A stretch of 64,000 bases of DNA from contig CAXKWD010000004.1 of the NCBI GenBank assembly GCA_964059195.1, positions 120,500,043-120,564,042 of the forward strand, read 5' to 3'. Of the stretch, positions 11,354-22,734 are shown piece after piece; within the stretch, counting starts at the first letter, position 1; every line of letters starts with the position of its first letter. The position numbers were made by a program, and so were the translations under genes. This stretch comes from Ectobius pallidus (lineage: Eukaryota; Arthropoda; Insecta; Blattodea; Ectobiidae). Under the pieces are notes generated by a model, which ran no database searches, was not told the DNA's origin, and worked only from the letters and a program-made list of their open reading frames with translations.

Positions 11354-12348
11354 TTTATTTAACCTGGAGAAAGTTAAGACCGTAAGGTCTTTTCTTCCAC
11401 TTCACCAGGGACTAAAAGTACATTAGTTGTTACATTATAGCATAATAAATAACATAAAATACGTTAAATGACATTACATAACACATTAAATTATTTAGGA
11501 TACATTAAATGACACACAAATGATATGAAAGAAATTAAGTGGTAAAAAATAATCTAGTTACACAATAGCATTAAATGATAGGAACTTAATTAACAAGATA
11601 CACTATTAAGATACCCGGTACACTAAAAACAGAAGATACACTATTGATAAGAAAAAAATATATACTATTAAGTACTATGTATATGTGCTGTTAACTGCGA
11701 TTTGAAGGTTGACAGTAACCGGCAGTCCTTGATGTGAGATGGTAAAGAATTCCACATTCGGATGGCTGAAGTAGTAAACGATGATGAGTAAAGAGATGTA
11801 TGATGTTTAGGTATTGCGAGAATATGATCTTGCTTGGACCGGGTGTTTATGTTATGATGAGATGAAAGAGTTTGAAAGCGTAATGACAGATAGTGAGGAC
11901 AGGAAGTATGAAGAATTCGATAGAGGAGGCAGGGAGAGTGCAGTTTTCTTCTGTCGTCTAGTTGAAACCATGCTAATGTTTCAAATGCTGGCGTAATGTG
12001 ATCTGATTTACGAATACCACAAATGTAGCGAATGCAAGCATTATGAACACGTTGTAGTCTCTGTCCTAGTTTGGAGCTCAGGTCGCTTAATAGAATATCA
12101 CAGTAATCGAAATGAGGCATTATGAGTGTTGATACAAGTGTTTTCTTTAATGAAGAAGGTAGAAAGTTTTTTAATCGTTGGAGAGCGTGAAATATAGAGT
12201 ATATTTTTTTTGCAAATTTATTTTATGTGGATGTTCCAATTTAAGTTACTGTCAAAATGAAAGCCAAGATTTTTTACATGGCATTCTTAAAAAGATATAA
12301 GCTTTGGGAACTATGCAATATACAGTTGATGTCCCCCTGTTACATCTC
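11330..12348 (-). mobile_element. CR1/L2-like LINE, 5'-truncated, with 3' UTR
   Basis: The coding remnant (below) is followed on the minus strand by about 335 bp of non-coding DNA. This contains a short perfect hairpin (AAGACCGTAAGGTCTT, 11376-11391) and ends in a trinucleotide tail of ATT type (11329-11353). Short-motif tails and a stem-loop near the 3' end are usual for CR1/L2-type LINEs, where they help template recognition. A related but diverged 3' region occurs at 54310-54500. The 5' side is cut at a T-run (12350-12390). Confidence 0.75.
11668..12345 (-). pseudogene. LINE reverse transcriptase C-terminal part, broken
   Basis: The continuous 150-codon frame 11668-12120 reads MPHFDYCDILLSDLSSKLGQ, then VHNACIRYICGIRKSDHITP, and near its end RMWNSLPSHIKDC. 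This is the conserved region after the reverse transcriptase fingers/palm in CR1/L2/Jockey-like LINEs (FDYCD, RVHNACIRYI, RR..H...LLY, WNSLP). The same frame continues upstream to about 12340 (NLGFHFDSNLNWNIHIK, ICKK..YSIFHALQRLK), with an in-frame stop between IK and ICKK and probably a small shift. The catalytic core is absent. Unusually long for this window, but a dead copy. Confidence 0.85.
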
Positions 12349-12349
12349 T

Positions 12350-12350
<1 letters not shown>

Positions 12351-12390
<40 letters not shown>
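12351..12390. repeat. Poly(T) tract
   Basis: About 40 T residues, abutting the truncated 5' side of the LINE. It may be the poly(A) tail of another minus-strand retrosequence. Confidence 0.9.
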
Positions 12391-12391
<1 letters not shown>

Positions 12392-12583
12392 TTTTTGTTT
12401 TTGAGAGAGAGATACAACATACTATACATTCATTTTTATGTAATATACGTTTTACTCGTTTGTAAACGAAACCAATTTATATTAATAACTAAAACAATCA
12501 ATTACACAAACATTTTAATTCAAACAAAATCAATAACACACAACAAGTGGAGGTTTCTGTTACCTATGTGAATTTTGTTACGC

Positions 12584-13160
12584 TTAGGGCTTCTGTACGA
12601 CGAACACCTGATGTCATATTTATCTGACAGATAGAAAACCTATCTGGAAGTTGGCCAAGAATTGCGTATTGTGATCTCCTGACAAAATCTGTCTGGCAAG
12701 ACAACTTCCAGATAAGCTAGCAGAAGGATGGAGTGGCTGACAAATTTCCAACTGCTAGTTAGGAAAGCTTGGTTGAAGCAAGATGGCAGCACGGCGAAGC
12801 GTCCTTGGCCACTTGAATTTTAGAACTGATGCCGGAAGATTTAATTTACACAAAAATGTTATTTTATGCTCACTTATGAATAAGATAGAACTGCACAAAT
12901 CGATTAATGCACTTAAAACGATATGTTCTTGTGTAATTAAATTGTAGAAATACAAATCCGAGCTGCCACACCTAGCGGACGCCTACCGAACTACAACAAA
13001 CACACCTCTTTGCTCAGCGAGGTAAGGGCCATTTTACAAATTTTTACTGCGTTCTTGCCGGTAGCAGTTCAGCGGTGGTATTACACGGCATCTTGCAGTT
13101 AAGCTATCTGGAAGTCACGTATCTGGAGGATTTGTCGGCAGGTGGTAATACAAGCCCTAA
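12584..13160. mobile_element. MITE-like inverted-repeat element
   Basis: The left end TTAGGGCTTCTGTACGACG and the right end, read in reverse (TTAGGGCTTGTATTACCACC), form imperfect terminal inverted repeats. Inside, CTATCTGGAAGT occurs near both ends (12641 and 13105). No transposase frame is present. I could not decide the target duplication (TTA on the left and TAA on the right are complementary parts of the inverted repeat), so the superfamily stays open. Confidence 0.6.
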
Positions 13161-13169
13161 ATTTCCCAG

Positions 13170-13292
13170 AGAGAGCAAAGGGACAGGTGGTAAGCTCATC
13201 GCCTCTCAACCCCCCCCCCTCAAGAAACTAAGGTACAGTATTACTTGGACGTGAAAGGGTCGAGAAATTTTGTCCAGATGCTCTAATTTAGG
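13170..13292 (-). mobile_element. SINE-A fragment
   Basis: In the opposite strand this matches the central body of the tRNA-derived SINE at 54534-54930: GACGTGAAAGGGTCGAGAAA, TTTTGTCCAGATGCTCTAAT and GGACAGGTGGTAAGCTCATC all have counterparts at 54720-54830. A run of nine C replaces the G-run of the other copy. The tRNA head is not included. Confidence 0.8.
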
Positions 13293-13299
13293 GATATAT

Positions 13300-13850
13300 A
13301 TGTAGGCCTGTTTATTTGTAATTGGTCCTTCTTTATAAATATAATTTGTAAATGTAGAAAATAGTTATAGACTTTTATTCTTCTTCCTTTACTACCTATT
13401 TTTTCTCTTACTATAAAGAAGAATTTGCCTAGACTCTTTAACAAGGATTTATCTAATAGCACATTTTCTTATATACTATTAATGTATTCAGTTTTAATAT
13501 TTTTTGTTCTAAAGATTCTCTCCAGTAATTTGCTTCTCTACAGCCTAATGCAATATATGGAAGGTGAGCAAATTTTTTCCTGATCTTTAGCTTCCAGATA
13601 CCGAGTCGCCACCGCGCTATCTCCTCTCGTTCTACCGTATTGTTGTTCAATAAGTAGCCTATGTTTCTGTTTCCCAATGTAATTTCATTTCTCTGTAGTC
13701 CTCTAGTGATTTATAATTCCTTACTTCGCTATGCAACTCTTATCTTTTTATTATTTTACACATAGCGAGAATATGAGTTATCTACTTTCTGTGGTTTTGT
13801 TGATTTGTGTAGAGTAAGATTACCTCCACAACGTCTCTGGGTTTTTACGT
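13300..13850. other. No gene recognised
   Basis: A minus frame at 13453-13677 (starting MGNRNIGYLLNNNTVEREEI) has no family that I recognise and no splice context; it may be part of an unknown repeat. Confidence 0.4.
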
Positions 13851-13854
13851 ATAT

Positions 13855-14170
13855 ACCTTAGGAGCGAGTCTCACCGCTCGTAGAGTTCCTGGCTAGGGGA
13901 GGTAGCTGCACCCTGATTGGATCAGCTCTCCTATCCCACTCCACGTGTTGTCTGTCTCTCTCGCAGCGGCATCACCTCTCCACTCAACTATTATTGTATT
14001 TTCTACGACTGACGACGACATGCTGCATGATGTTCACTCTCTGCCCAGCGGTAGCTTACTGATCTTACGCGCACCGAATTCGCGCATCTTGGTAACGAGA
14101 CGTAACGAGAAGCTCGCTGGCTGGGTTCGTCTTCAAGGCCAGAGACTTTGTGGGAATAATCCAACTCTAA
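13855..14170. other. GC-richer, CpG-containing island of unknown nature
   Basis: Base composition changes sharply from the AT-rich surroundings. There are many CG dinucleotides (for example GAATTCGCGCATC, GTAACGAGACGTAACGAG), a CCAAT-type box in reverse (GATTGGATC, 13915) and a CACGTG palindrome (13943). A plus frame of 116 codons starts at 13945, but its second half turns into AT-rich, hydrophobic chance sequence. It could be a promoter or first exon, or part of a transposon such as a solo LTR. Confidence 0.35.
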
Positions 14171-14905
14171 TAGTGGGTGTAGCTCTTTTAATGTTGTTGA
14201 AACTTAGGGTTTTAGCATGTTTAGGGATCTATATGATTTATACCTTATATTTTTACATATGGGGTTTCCTACTATCCTTTATTTATCCAATTTAAGCTAA
14301 GTTTCTTTTCAACTAACTAGTATATTGGCAATACACAATTCTATATTCTCATGATGAAAACTGTTTGTATTTTGGTTATGATTTTTAACGACTGTTAAGT
14401 CCTGGTTCTTAGATCTGCAACTGATACTGCTGTTTCAATTCCCTTCCCCCCGCTGTTTTTTTTTTTTACTTGTCTATAAACACTACATTTACACACACAT
14501 AAATACAATCGGTCTGGCCCTACATGGAACGCAGTTAAACTCAAGATGCTATATTCATATCTGGCTGAAAGTTGTAGTTTTTGTGTTGAAATCTTGTTCT
14601 TTCCACTCTATAATACAAAGCAAGATGAGCCAATGCTACAGGCCCTGAGAGAATGGAAAAATATCATAACACTGGTTATGTGTACTACATGAAATGTTAT
14701 CTATCATCGTTCAGGCCTAGAAAGCCCTGTTAAAGAACAATCCAGTATGAAAATTTAGATAAATACTTGGTTAACCCTTTCAGAGCTAACTGCATACTTT
14801 AATATAAGCATTCATCTAGTAAAATCATCAGTGGGCTCTAAGTTCAAGTCAATAAAGAATATTTCAGTTCTTGAGGTGCCTCTTCAGCTATTACATGTTT
14901 ATAAT
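14171..14905. other. No gene seen
   Basis: AT-rich spacer without recognisable repeats or frames. Confidence 0.55.
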
Positions 14906-14907
14906 TA

Positions 14908-15678
14908 CAGTGAACGCCGCTTAATGTATTCGCGGATAATGTTATCAGTCGGGTAGTGTTATAATTTTTTTGGAAGTCCCATACGGATTAATACTGTACA
15001 TTGAAAAAATGTATATTGTGATCAAAGATTCTGTTTGTTATCACATTTTCATTTTTACGACTTTATTTCCAAGTAGGCCTACTGCATGTCATTCGAAATT
15101 TCGTTTTTAAAGATTTCGTTTCTAACTCAACTGCATTGTGTTGTATTGAAAGTAGCCATGCTGTTCCCAGCTCAGAGGATGACCAGTTCGAGGGGGTGGA
15201 GTTCCTTAGCTTTCTCTTTTAAGCAATAAAATATCTCAGTTTAGCTGCTGCTTTTCATTTATGAAGATAACAGTGTTGACGTACAGTGATGGTGAGTGTA
15301 AAATGAAGAGACTTGAAGAGACAGGCGTTAGATGTTTTGCTACGCGGTGTTCACCACAGATCAGTATAGACTTCCAAAAATACTCGTAACTGAACATTGG
15401 TTAATGGACTCCTAAAGGAAAATAAAACAATTCAAAACTTTGTTACTTGCTGAAAAATAGTTGCTTGTAGTCTTTTACTGTATTGGCCTATGAGTGGTTC
15501 AATGATTTACAGTTATGTATTATTTTATGAATAAAAAGCTTTTAATTATGTTTTGTATTGTATTGTCTTATATATGAATAAATAACCTTCAATCAATTCT
15601 TTCGGCTACTGTTATCAATCGGTTAATATTATCAGATTAGCTGCGTCCCCAAGTGATCACAATAAGCGGCGTGCACTG
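14908..15678. mobile_element. pogo/Tigger-like non-autonomous DNA transposon
   Basis: The left end CAGTGAACGCCGCTTAATGT and the right end TAAGCGGCGTGCACTG are inverted repeats. A second shared motif lies further in (GTTATCAGTCGGGTAGTGTT against GTTATCAATCGGTTAATATT). A TA dinucleotide flanks both ends (14906-14907, 15679-15680), as expected for Tc1/mariner/pogo insertions. The CAGTG start and GC-rich second block resemble pogo/Tigger ends. There is no transposase frame in the 771 bp, so it depends on an outside enzyme. Confidence 0.8.
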
Positions 15679-15959
15679 TACTATGTCATTTCTTACTGCT
15701 AATGTCGAGCCTCGGTCCCCTGAGTTCCTGTTGAAAGTTCTGAAGGACAAAGTAGCACCAGTTCAAATTTTCAGAATACTTAGCTCTCCTGCTGCCTCTC
15801 TTTAACTTCACAATTGCTCTATGTTAGGCCTATATGTAGGCTATTTATCCACTCGAGTGTCCTGTTCCTTGACTGCAGTAATCACCTCGGCACATTTGAA
15901 CCTGGCCTAGGGTAAGAGGATTAATTGATCGTTTAAACTAAACTTCTTGGCACTGTTTA

Positions 15960-16240
15960 TTGGCGGAAAATTATTGGCGCTGGATTTCTGGAGGGACTAG
16001 ACCTACCGCTGCATCAACTACCGTAGTCAGATAGTAGGACTGGTGGCGTGTTGTCAATATGCCGGCACCCATGGCCGTTTATTATGATTCCGTGACCGGA
16101 GCCGTTACTTTTCAATCAAATGGCTCTTCAGTTTGAATCACGAGGCTGACTGTACTCGTTCCAGTCCTCTTTACGTCAGAAAAATTCTTGGAGGTGATCG
16201 AACCCGGGCTGCGGATCCGTAGACATCGTTAATTCGACGT
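15960..16240 (-). mobile_element. SINE-B copy (tRNA-derived, minus strand)
   Basis: Read on the minus strand there is a tRNA-like 3' half (CCCGGGTTCGATCACCTCC, box B at about 16195-16210). It is followed by a body with TTTTTCTGACGTAAAGAGGA, TCACGGAATCATAATAAACG, GCCATGGGTGCCGGCATATT and CTAGTCCCTCCAGAAATCC. The last part is repeated at 16917-17062. The tRNA 5' half is not clear. Typical degenerate insect tRNA-SINE. Confidence 0.7.
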
Positions 16241-16916
16241 TATTAATATTTTCATTATCATCAAGGCTACGGGCTAGGAGCTTCGGGCATATATGCTTGG
16301 ATCACTGACTAGTCGTTATATATTTCAGGCCTAACAGGCGGCCCTTAAAAGTTATTTTTGCGGTCCGCGAAACAAAACAGAAAACTATCAATAATACTGT
16401 ATCAAGTTGAAACAGCGCCCGTTATCATTGTTGAACAAAATTGGCATATTTTCCAATCTTTCAAGTGTCGTTCGATAAAATAGAAGTGGTGAATCATTTT
16501 TATTTGTTAGGCTATGAAAATGATTACTCAAGAATTTTCTTCTTGATATAGTGATTTTATAAACATAAAGGACAAACTGTACATTTTTAAACGAAGTTTT
16601 TCAAATTGTCAACTTGGACTATCTGATTTTCAAGCTGACCCGTTTCTTTAAAATGGAACAGAAAAAGAGACAGCTTTTTCAAACATCTTTTAGATGACAA
16701 GTTTTGCGGCTGAGAGATTTTGATCTTCAGATCATGTCTATGTTTGGAAGCACATGGCTTTCTGAAAGTGCATTTTCTAATGTGAAATTTATAAATAATA
16801 ACTACAGTACTCGGTGAATGTTCTCTGTTATACTTATTGAGATTAGGGATTACTAATCCCGCAGGTCAGCTGTCTTTTCTCACCATAAATAAGTATTACT
16901 AAACTAACTAAACTCC

Positions 16917-17062
16917 GGGGCGCTACAATCCTGGAGGGACTTGGCCCACCACCCGACCGCTGCGTCATCTGCCACAGGCATTTAACAGGATTAGGGGGGG
17001 GGGCATGTGGTCAGAATGCCGACACCCGCGGCCGTTAATGGTGGTTTTCATGACCGGAATAA
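16917..17062 (-). mobile_element. SINE-B copy, 5'-truncated
   Basis: It shares with 15960-16240 the sequence GGCCGTTAATGGTGGTTTTC-type text, CCGACACCCGCGGCC, GCATCTGCC-like text and TGGAGGGACTTGGCCC, in the same order. The tRNA head is missing. A run of nine to ten G occurs at 16996. Confidence 0.75.
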
Positions 17063-18684
17063 ATAAGTATTACTATTACGAAATGGTAAACTGTTGGGAA
17101 GAAATCTATATTTTGAGAAAACAGGCATTTTCTCTTTATTTGTCGTACTATTTTAAAATTGTTGATGATATCTACCATTGAGTCAGTGATGATTAGGCAT
17201 GTAACAGACTTCATGGATGCTCATTATGAGTGATAATTCAACTGGTTAAGTTAATATAATTTTGTTGCGGCCATTAAGACGACTTATTTAAATTAATTTG
17301 GCTCCCAGTTCATCCACAGTTGGATAGGCCTGAAAGTTTTATATATTTTTAGAGATTCTACATACGAAGGAATATACTATGTGATATTTATTTTATATGG
17401 TTTTCCTTATATGAAAATTGAATTAAATTAATATATCAATGCCTCATTTAACATCTTTTCTGCTTTCACTTATCCGCCCACTTCAGTGGTCGGATAACCC
17501 ACTTTTATATGTTACGAACAGACAACTAGATTTTCCCATTTTATAGCAGTAATGCAAGAAAGGAATGGTCGCATGAAATGGTTGGAAACAGTTTCGATGT
17601 TTTCTCAAACAAGCATGAAAAGTTCTTGCAAGCGAACTCTCAGTTCTTCTGGTCGGTTGGACAGACTTTGACAGAACTTCGGCACTCCGATATCAAACAG
17701 AGATGAACTAACTCTGTATTCTGTTGCATGGAGTTGAAAATCATGAAAAGAAAGGGAACAAACAATCCGCCATGTACTGTAGAATGTGGATATGTATGTG
17801 TGATCTATATAACAGCTTCAGCAAACACTCAAAAGAGACCACTACAAACATACTGTAGTTCATATTCGTAGCTCAGGATTTTAGCTTTGCAGGTAGTAAA
17901 AGAAAGATACATGAACAAGTCATCAAGCTAGATATGCTGACTGCATATAGGATAAAAAAATATAATGTAGATTATTGAATAGCTTGCTACTTAATAAGTT
18001 ACTATGATTGTTCTTATAATTAAGGAGGGAAAATGGCAGCTAACTTACCATAAGTATTTAAAAAAGAAAGAAAAGATTTTCACATCACCATATCTGTAAT
18101 TTTTTACTTTCTACGAGTTGAACTTTTTTAAAGCTATTTTCATTTCCTTAAATTATCTCAGTTGATTTCTTTATTCAATAATTTAATACCCTAAAACTGA
18201 TTAAAAAAAACTTTATTATTGCATCCATACTTTCAATCTAAGGGTTTAATCTAGTTTTAACTACTTTTCTTCCATCCTTTATTCCATAAATATGCTACAT
18301 CACCTTAGTGGAGTACACCGTAAATTACAAAAAGAAACTGTCAATATTACCTACCTAAGAATCTTAAAAATAACGCTGAAATAGTTCTTAGGCCTATATG
18401 AAATAACAATAATTAGAAGAACATTTTTAATATACTATGTTATTAAATTATGTAACTTTTATGACGTAGAATTAACGGAGAAAATATTTTAAAACGTTTA
18501 GTTGAATAATAATTGTTTTATTGTTAATTAACAGCAAACTTCAATCTTCGGTAAAAAAAAAAATAAGATTTTTTTAATATATATTTTACTTGATGTTGTC
18601 ATCCTCTTAAAGCTGTCAGTCGTCTTAATTCGCATACTGTGGAATCTTAAATTTCAACTAAGAACTAACACATTATATATATAT
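17063..18684. other. No gene seen
   Basis: AT-rich DNA. No tRNA-like, inverted-repeat or coding signal stood out on either strand. Confidence 0.6.
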
Positions 18685-19910
18685 GGGTCATTCTTCAAAT
18701 ACGGGAAAATTTGGAGTGGGTAAAATCCAAATTTTTTACTTTGTTTTTAAAATCTCAAAAAAATTACTAAAATACTTCAGGGGTTACTTGATTATAATAA
18801 GACACCAAGCAGAGCTTAAATGTTTATATTTTTATTTTTTAACTTTTATAAAGCCATGTGAAATACATCCGTGTACATGTGGATGGCAGAAAGCCACATT
18901 AATGACTAACTTTGGCAACAATCTGCTTTTCTTTATGTGATTTCATATTTTTCTCAGTGTGCTTCAGTTGATTTTGCACCAAATTTGCAAATTTGTGTGC
19001 ATACTCCGGAATTAATGTAATTTTAACTAGACTATAGTTTTTTTGGGGGGGGGGAATCAAGCAGAAATTCATTTAATCAGTTTTAAGATTTTAAGTACGG
19101 GTCACAGACACCGCAAACACAATAGTACCCTACATTTATCATCTGCATGACTTAAGAGTCATCCACATACCCCTTCATGAGGCATGTGGATGACAAAAAA
19201 GGAGTTTAAGTGGTCTCAGCAAGTCATTTCTAAACCTCTGTAGGCTGAACTTTAATCAGGTACTATGAATGTGTAGTTTTATCATAGTGCATAATCAAAA
19301 TTAATTAATATTCACTTTCTGCCTACTTTCTAGAAGTCATGTTAATGACGGGGAATAAAAACGCTTTCCTTGAACATGATGCAAAGTCCTTTGTTAATCC
19401 CAAACTGTTTGTAAGCAAGCAAAATTCAACCTTACAATTCAACCACAAGCTGCCCTGTAGGCTCTCTAACACTGTTGCCAGTTATACAAATTTCTCATTT
19501 CTGCAGAAAAAATGCCATTCTTTTCAGCCATGTGGATGACCAAAAACCCTTGGGACATTCTTTATGTTCATTAGGTGGGGTGATAATTTTATTTCATTTT
19601 ATTTTTTAGGGGTTAATATTCTTCACACATTCATACTCATTGGCAGGAAAAAAGTTGAAAAGGAAATAACATTTTGTTTTGTGGAAAAATGCATTAGAAT
19701 ATACGAAACCGGGGTATGGGACAGGGCATGTGGATGACATTTCGTTGAATTAAATTTGATTTTGGAATATCAGAATTTAAAGTTAGTGACATTTCAAAGT
19801 GATAATTGTAGTATGGGAGTAGTAGAAACAAATTTTTATTTTTTTTAAAGTTGAATTTGAAGGGAAATATCACTCCGGAACACAACTTTCCCGTATTTGA
19901 AGAATCACCC
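18685..19910. mobile_element. Inverted-repeat DNA transposon, non-autonomous, 1.2 kb
   Basis: The left terminus GGGTCATTCTTCAAATACGG (18685) is mirrored at the right terminus (CCGTATTTGAAGAATCACCC, ending 19910), with GGAAA and further bases continuing inward. Both ends abut TA/AT repeats, which hides the target duplication. The interior has no transposase frame but carries the motif ATGTGGATG(A/G)C at about 18878, 19183, 19530 and 19728, plus its reverse GTCATCCACAT at 19149. Superfamily unknown. Confidence 0.75.

Positions 19911-19956
<46 letters not shown>
19911..19956. repeat. (AT)n microsatellite
   Basis: About 20 AT units directly beside the right end of the inverted-repeat element; a shorter AT run is at 18674-18683 on the other side. 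Confidence 0.9.
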
Positions 19957-19960
<4 letters not shown>

Positions 19961-20811
19961 ATGGTTTAATGTGCATTTCATATAGTATCACATTCTATTT
20001 CAAGTAAAAATATGTAAAATTAAACTTCACTCAGTTTCAATGCACATTTATATTTTCTCCAAGTCTAAACATAGAGAGTAAAGTATGTAGTTACATAGGA
20101 ATCTTAGCTCTACTTATAAGGAGAAACATTTTGTGGTACGTTAGTAAACGGTTCACATGTCTGCTACAGAGCCATTCTGTATTAAAGTAGATGCAAGAAT
20201 TGGCAGAATTCTGCACTGCATGTAGTATGGTTAAGAATTTTCTTCCGCACAAAGACATATAGACTCTTGAATGTTCTCTTGGAGATGCTTCTGCAGTTCT
20301 TGCATTACAAAGGAAGACACATCCTGTGATAAATGTGTTCCCCTAAAATAATTTAGAATAAGCTTTCACCCCCTTTGAAAGGGTTTATAAAGAATATATT
20401 GACCTCAATTTCTAGAGCGCGCGTGGAGAATGTGAATTCTTTCTTGTGATGCAAAACTGAATCCACTCAAGCCGAGCGGAAAAAATCGACTTCACATTTC
20501 ATTCTGGGCTTGGGTATTAAACCAGTAACTGTGTACTGTGTATAGAAGTTCAAACTGTGATGATACGTGCAGCATAAATAGCTTACAGTTGGTGACTACC
20601 ATTGGGCAATATAGTTCTGCTCCTATTCCTTTTGCAAATTGCTTTCCATTTATTGCATACAATTGTACTAAATACATATCCTGTAATATAATAGCATTTT
20701 CATGTCAAATGTTTAGTAGCATAAAGGCTACGGCCTTAAATAAATAAACGAACTAATGTTTCTATTTTGACCAATTGTTTCTCACAAGAAATTTCGTATG
20801 CTAAACTGGAG

Positions 20812-20814
<3 letters not shown>
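19957..20814. other. No gene seen
   Basis: Overlapping short frames on opposite strands at 20492-20747 are chance frames in low-complexity DNA. No repeats recognised. Confidence 0.55.

Positions 20815-20875
<61 letters not shown>
20815..20875. repeat. (GA)n microsatellite
   Basis: About 29 GA units. The frame crossing it encodes only Glu-Arg repeats and is not a gene. Confidence 0.97.
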
Positions 20876-20878
<3 letters not shown>

Positions 20879-21539
20879 AGAGCTGGAGCTATAGGCCTAC
20901 GTGGAATCTGGAATACCCTTCCTCAATTTCATCAGTGACTTGCCTAATGCATATAAACTTTAAGTGCTAGTATTAATGGCATTATGTAAAATAACATATT
21001 AACTGTTGTCTTTTTTTAAACTTTGACTTTCGAAGTGTAGTTAATATAAAGAATTCAGGGTTTAAATTATTTTTAAAAAATTGTTTCTATCTTCAATTTA
21101 ATAGACACAATCAGTATATACTTAATTTGTAAGTCATGCATATAAAATGAAAAGAACACGAATTCAAGCTGTTTGATAGAAATTAAATGTGTTATTACCA
21201 TAAAGTAACTTTGGTCCAGGGATTCATAATAAATAATTATAATAACGTCCATTTAGCTAAATCGGGGAATTTGAATAAAAAGGTGTTTAAAACTTCAATG
21301 TCATTAATTATTATCAAAAAAGATTTATTTGATTCAATTAATACGATGCATTTGTACAAGAATCAATATAGTTTATATTTTTTGCCTCCCCATGCATCCG
21401 TTCATGAATAAAAGTAATTTCTTATTTCAAGGGCGTATTACAGTTAATAATTACGTGATGTTTTATTTTGAAATAGCATGAGTGGCTCTATCTCTAATCT
21501 CGTAATCAGCCAACCATTAAAATTATCTTAAATCATGTG

Positions 21540-21692
21540 GGCGCACAGTAGTTGTGTACGGCATTCCTCCTTGCGGGAGATGCATATTCCTAAGCTAACA
21601 TTTTTTTATAGTACCTACCTCTGCACTACCCTAAGAGGAGTTTGTTGCCATACTCTCATCTCGGTGCTATTCAAGAATTGTAGCACATCATT
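21540..21692 (+). repeat. Degenerate tandem repeat unit 1 of 3
   Basis: It contains TGTACGGCATTCCTCCTTGC, GGGAGATGCATATTCCTAAG and, further on, GTTTGTTGCCATACTCTCAT. The same order of motifs recurs at 22395 and 22740, so three diverged copies of a ~150-bp unit surround the mariner and SINE insertions. Confidence 0.7.
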
Positions 21693-21695
21693 TTA

Positions 21696-22387
21696 CGAGG
21701 GTGGATTGAAAAGTAATGCACAATAATTTTTTTTTTCTGCGTTGGTATTGCGGCTGGGATGTTGAACTTTCAGCAAGATGGAGTTTGAAGCTTCCGCTAA
21801 GGACGCTATTTTTTTTCTCGTGTGTAGCCCTAGCGAGAGAAGCGTGAACTGTGCAACAAACATGGAGCGCAAGTTACTATCATCCACTTGTGAAAAACAG
21901 CGAGGTGCATTGCGTTTTTTTTTTTGGAGGGGGGGCTAAAGGGCATAACCCGAGGAAAATTCATAGGGACAAGCGTGGCGTGTATGGAGATGACTGTATG
22001 GACCGTAGCAATATTGCTGCAGCTGTTCATGAGAAAATCAACAGATTTGGTTGGGAGATGCTCCAGCATACCCCATACAGTTCAGACCTGGCACCGTCGT
22101 ACTTTTCATTTGTTTGGTCCCATGAAGAAATTCCTGGCCGGTAAACGGTTTGCGTCAGATGCAGAAGTGAAAACAGCAGTCCGCAGATCGTTATACTCCA
22201 ACCGAACGGACTTCTATGAACAGGGTATTTTGAAACTGGTATCACGTTGGGAGAAAAGTGTTGAGAAACTTGGCGACTATATAGAAAAATAGACAAAAGA
22301 TGTCCCTTCATGTGTGCATTTGTTTGTAATTGTACCTATTAAACTTAAAAAAAAGTATATTGTGCGTTACTTTTCGATCCACCCTCG
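21696..22387 (+). mobile_element. Internally deleted mariner element with TA duplications
   Basis: Terminal inverted repeats of about 30 bp are clear: CGAGGGTGGATTGAAAAGTA at 21696, and the mirror TACTTTTCGATCCACCCTCG ending at 22387. TA flanks both (21694-21695, 22388-22389). At 692 bp the element is about half the size of an autonomous mariner (usually ~1.3 kb). It keeps a start-like region after 21778 and the last third of the transposase; the middle, with the first two catalytic residues, is gone. Confidence 0.9.
22055..22292 (+). pseudogene. Mariner transposase C-terminal remnant
   Basis: In two frames joined by a one-base shift the text reads WEMLQHTPYSSDLAPS and then HLFGPMKKFLAGKRF, DAEVKTAVRRSL, DFYEQGILKLVSRWEKSVEK and LGDYIEK before the stop at 22292. 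The PYSxDLAPSxxHLFGPxKK block carries the third catalytic acidic position of mariner transposases, and GI.KLV.RW.K...K.GDY.EK is the family ending. The upstream catalytic region is absent, so no activity is possible. Confidence 0.9.
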
Positions 22388-22394
22388 TATTTTC

Positions 22395-22545
22395 AAGAGT
22401 TCTGTACGGCACCCCTTCTTGCGGGATATGCACAACCCTAAGCTTATATTTGTTCACGTAACTTAGTTTGGCGTAATCGTAAGAGGCGCAATGTTGCCAA
22501 ACCGTCAGCTCTGTGTTGGACCTAATTTAATAATTAAGGAATCGC
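22395..22545 (+). repeat. Degenerate tandem repeat unit 2 of 3
   Basis: It carries TGTACGGCACCCCTTCTTGC, GGGATATGCACAACCCTAAG and AATGTTGCCAAACCGTCAGC, parallel to the unit at 21540. The mariner lies exactly between units 1 and 2. Confidence 0.7.
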
Positions 22546-22566
22546 GCACAATGTGCATTATCTTAA

Positions 22567-22706
22567 CCTAAGACTTAACCTACCCAGTCCTGAACCCGGG
22601 GATGGGATCTTTCACTACTGAAAAATCCCCCACCCGGCCGTGAATCGAACCCGGGCCGCCGGAGTGGAAGGCAGGCGTGCTACCGACTCACCCACGGCGG
22701 CGGACT
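22567..22706 (-). mobile_element. tRNA-derived SINE (SINE-A type head), minus strand
   Basis: Read in reverse: CGCCGTGGGTGAGTCGGTAG, then CACGCCTGCCTTCCACTCC, then CCCGGGTTCGATTCACGGCC, with a perfect box B (GGTTCGATTC) and a tRNA-like box A region. A short body (GGGGGATTTTTCAGTAGTGA, CCATCCCCGGGTTCAGG) follows. The GGATTTTTCAG link after the tRNA part also occurs at 54608 in SINE-A, suggesting a related family. Confidence 0.8.
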
Positions 22707-22734
22707 TGGACCTAATTTAAGCACCTAATTTTAT

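Noticed and set aside
12257..12571. 104-codon plus frame around 12350
   Set aside because: It reads through a 40-base T run and gives poly-Phe; antisense to a LINE remnant.
13945..14295. 116-codon gene starting in the GC island
   Set aside because: The second half is AT-rich chance hydrophobic sequence, with no domain and no splice or polyadenylation evidence.
20767..20970. Glu-Arg repeat protein
   Set aside because: Translation of a GA microsatellite.
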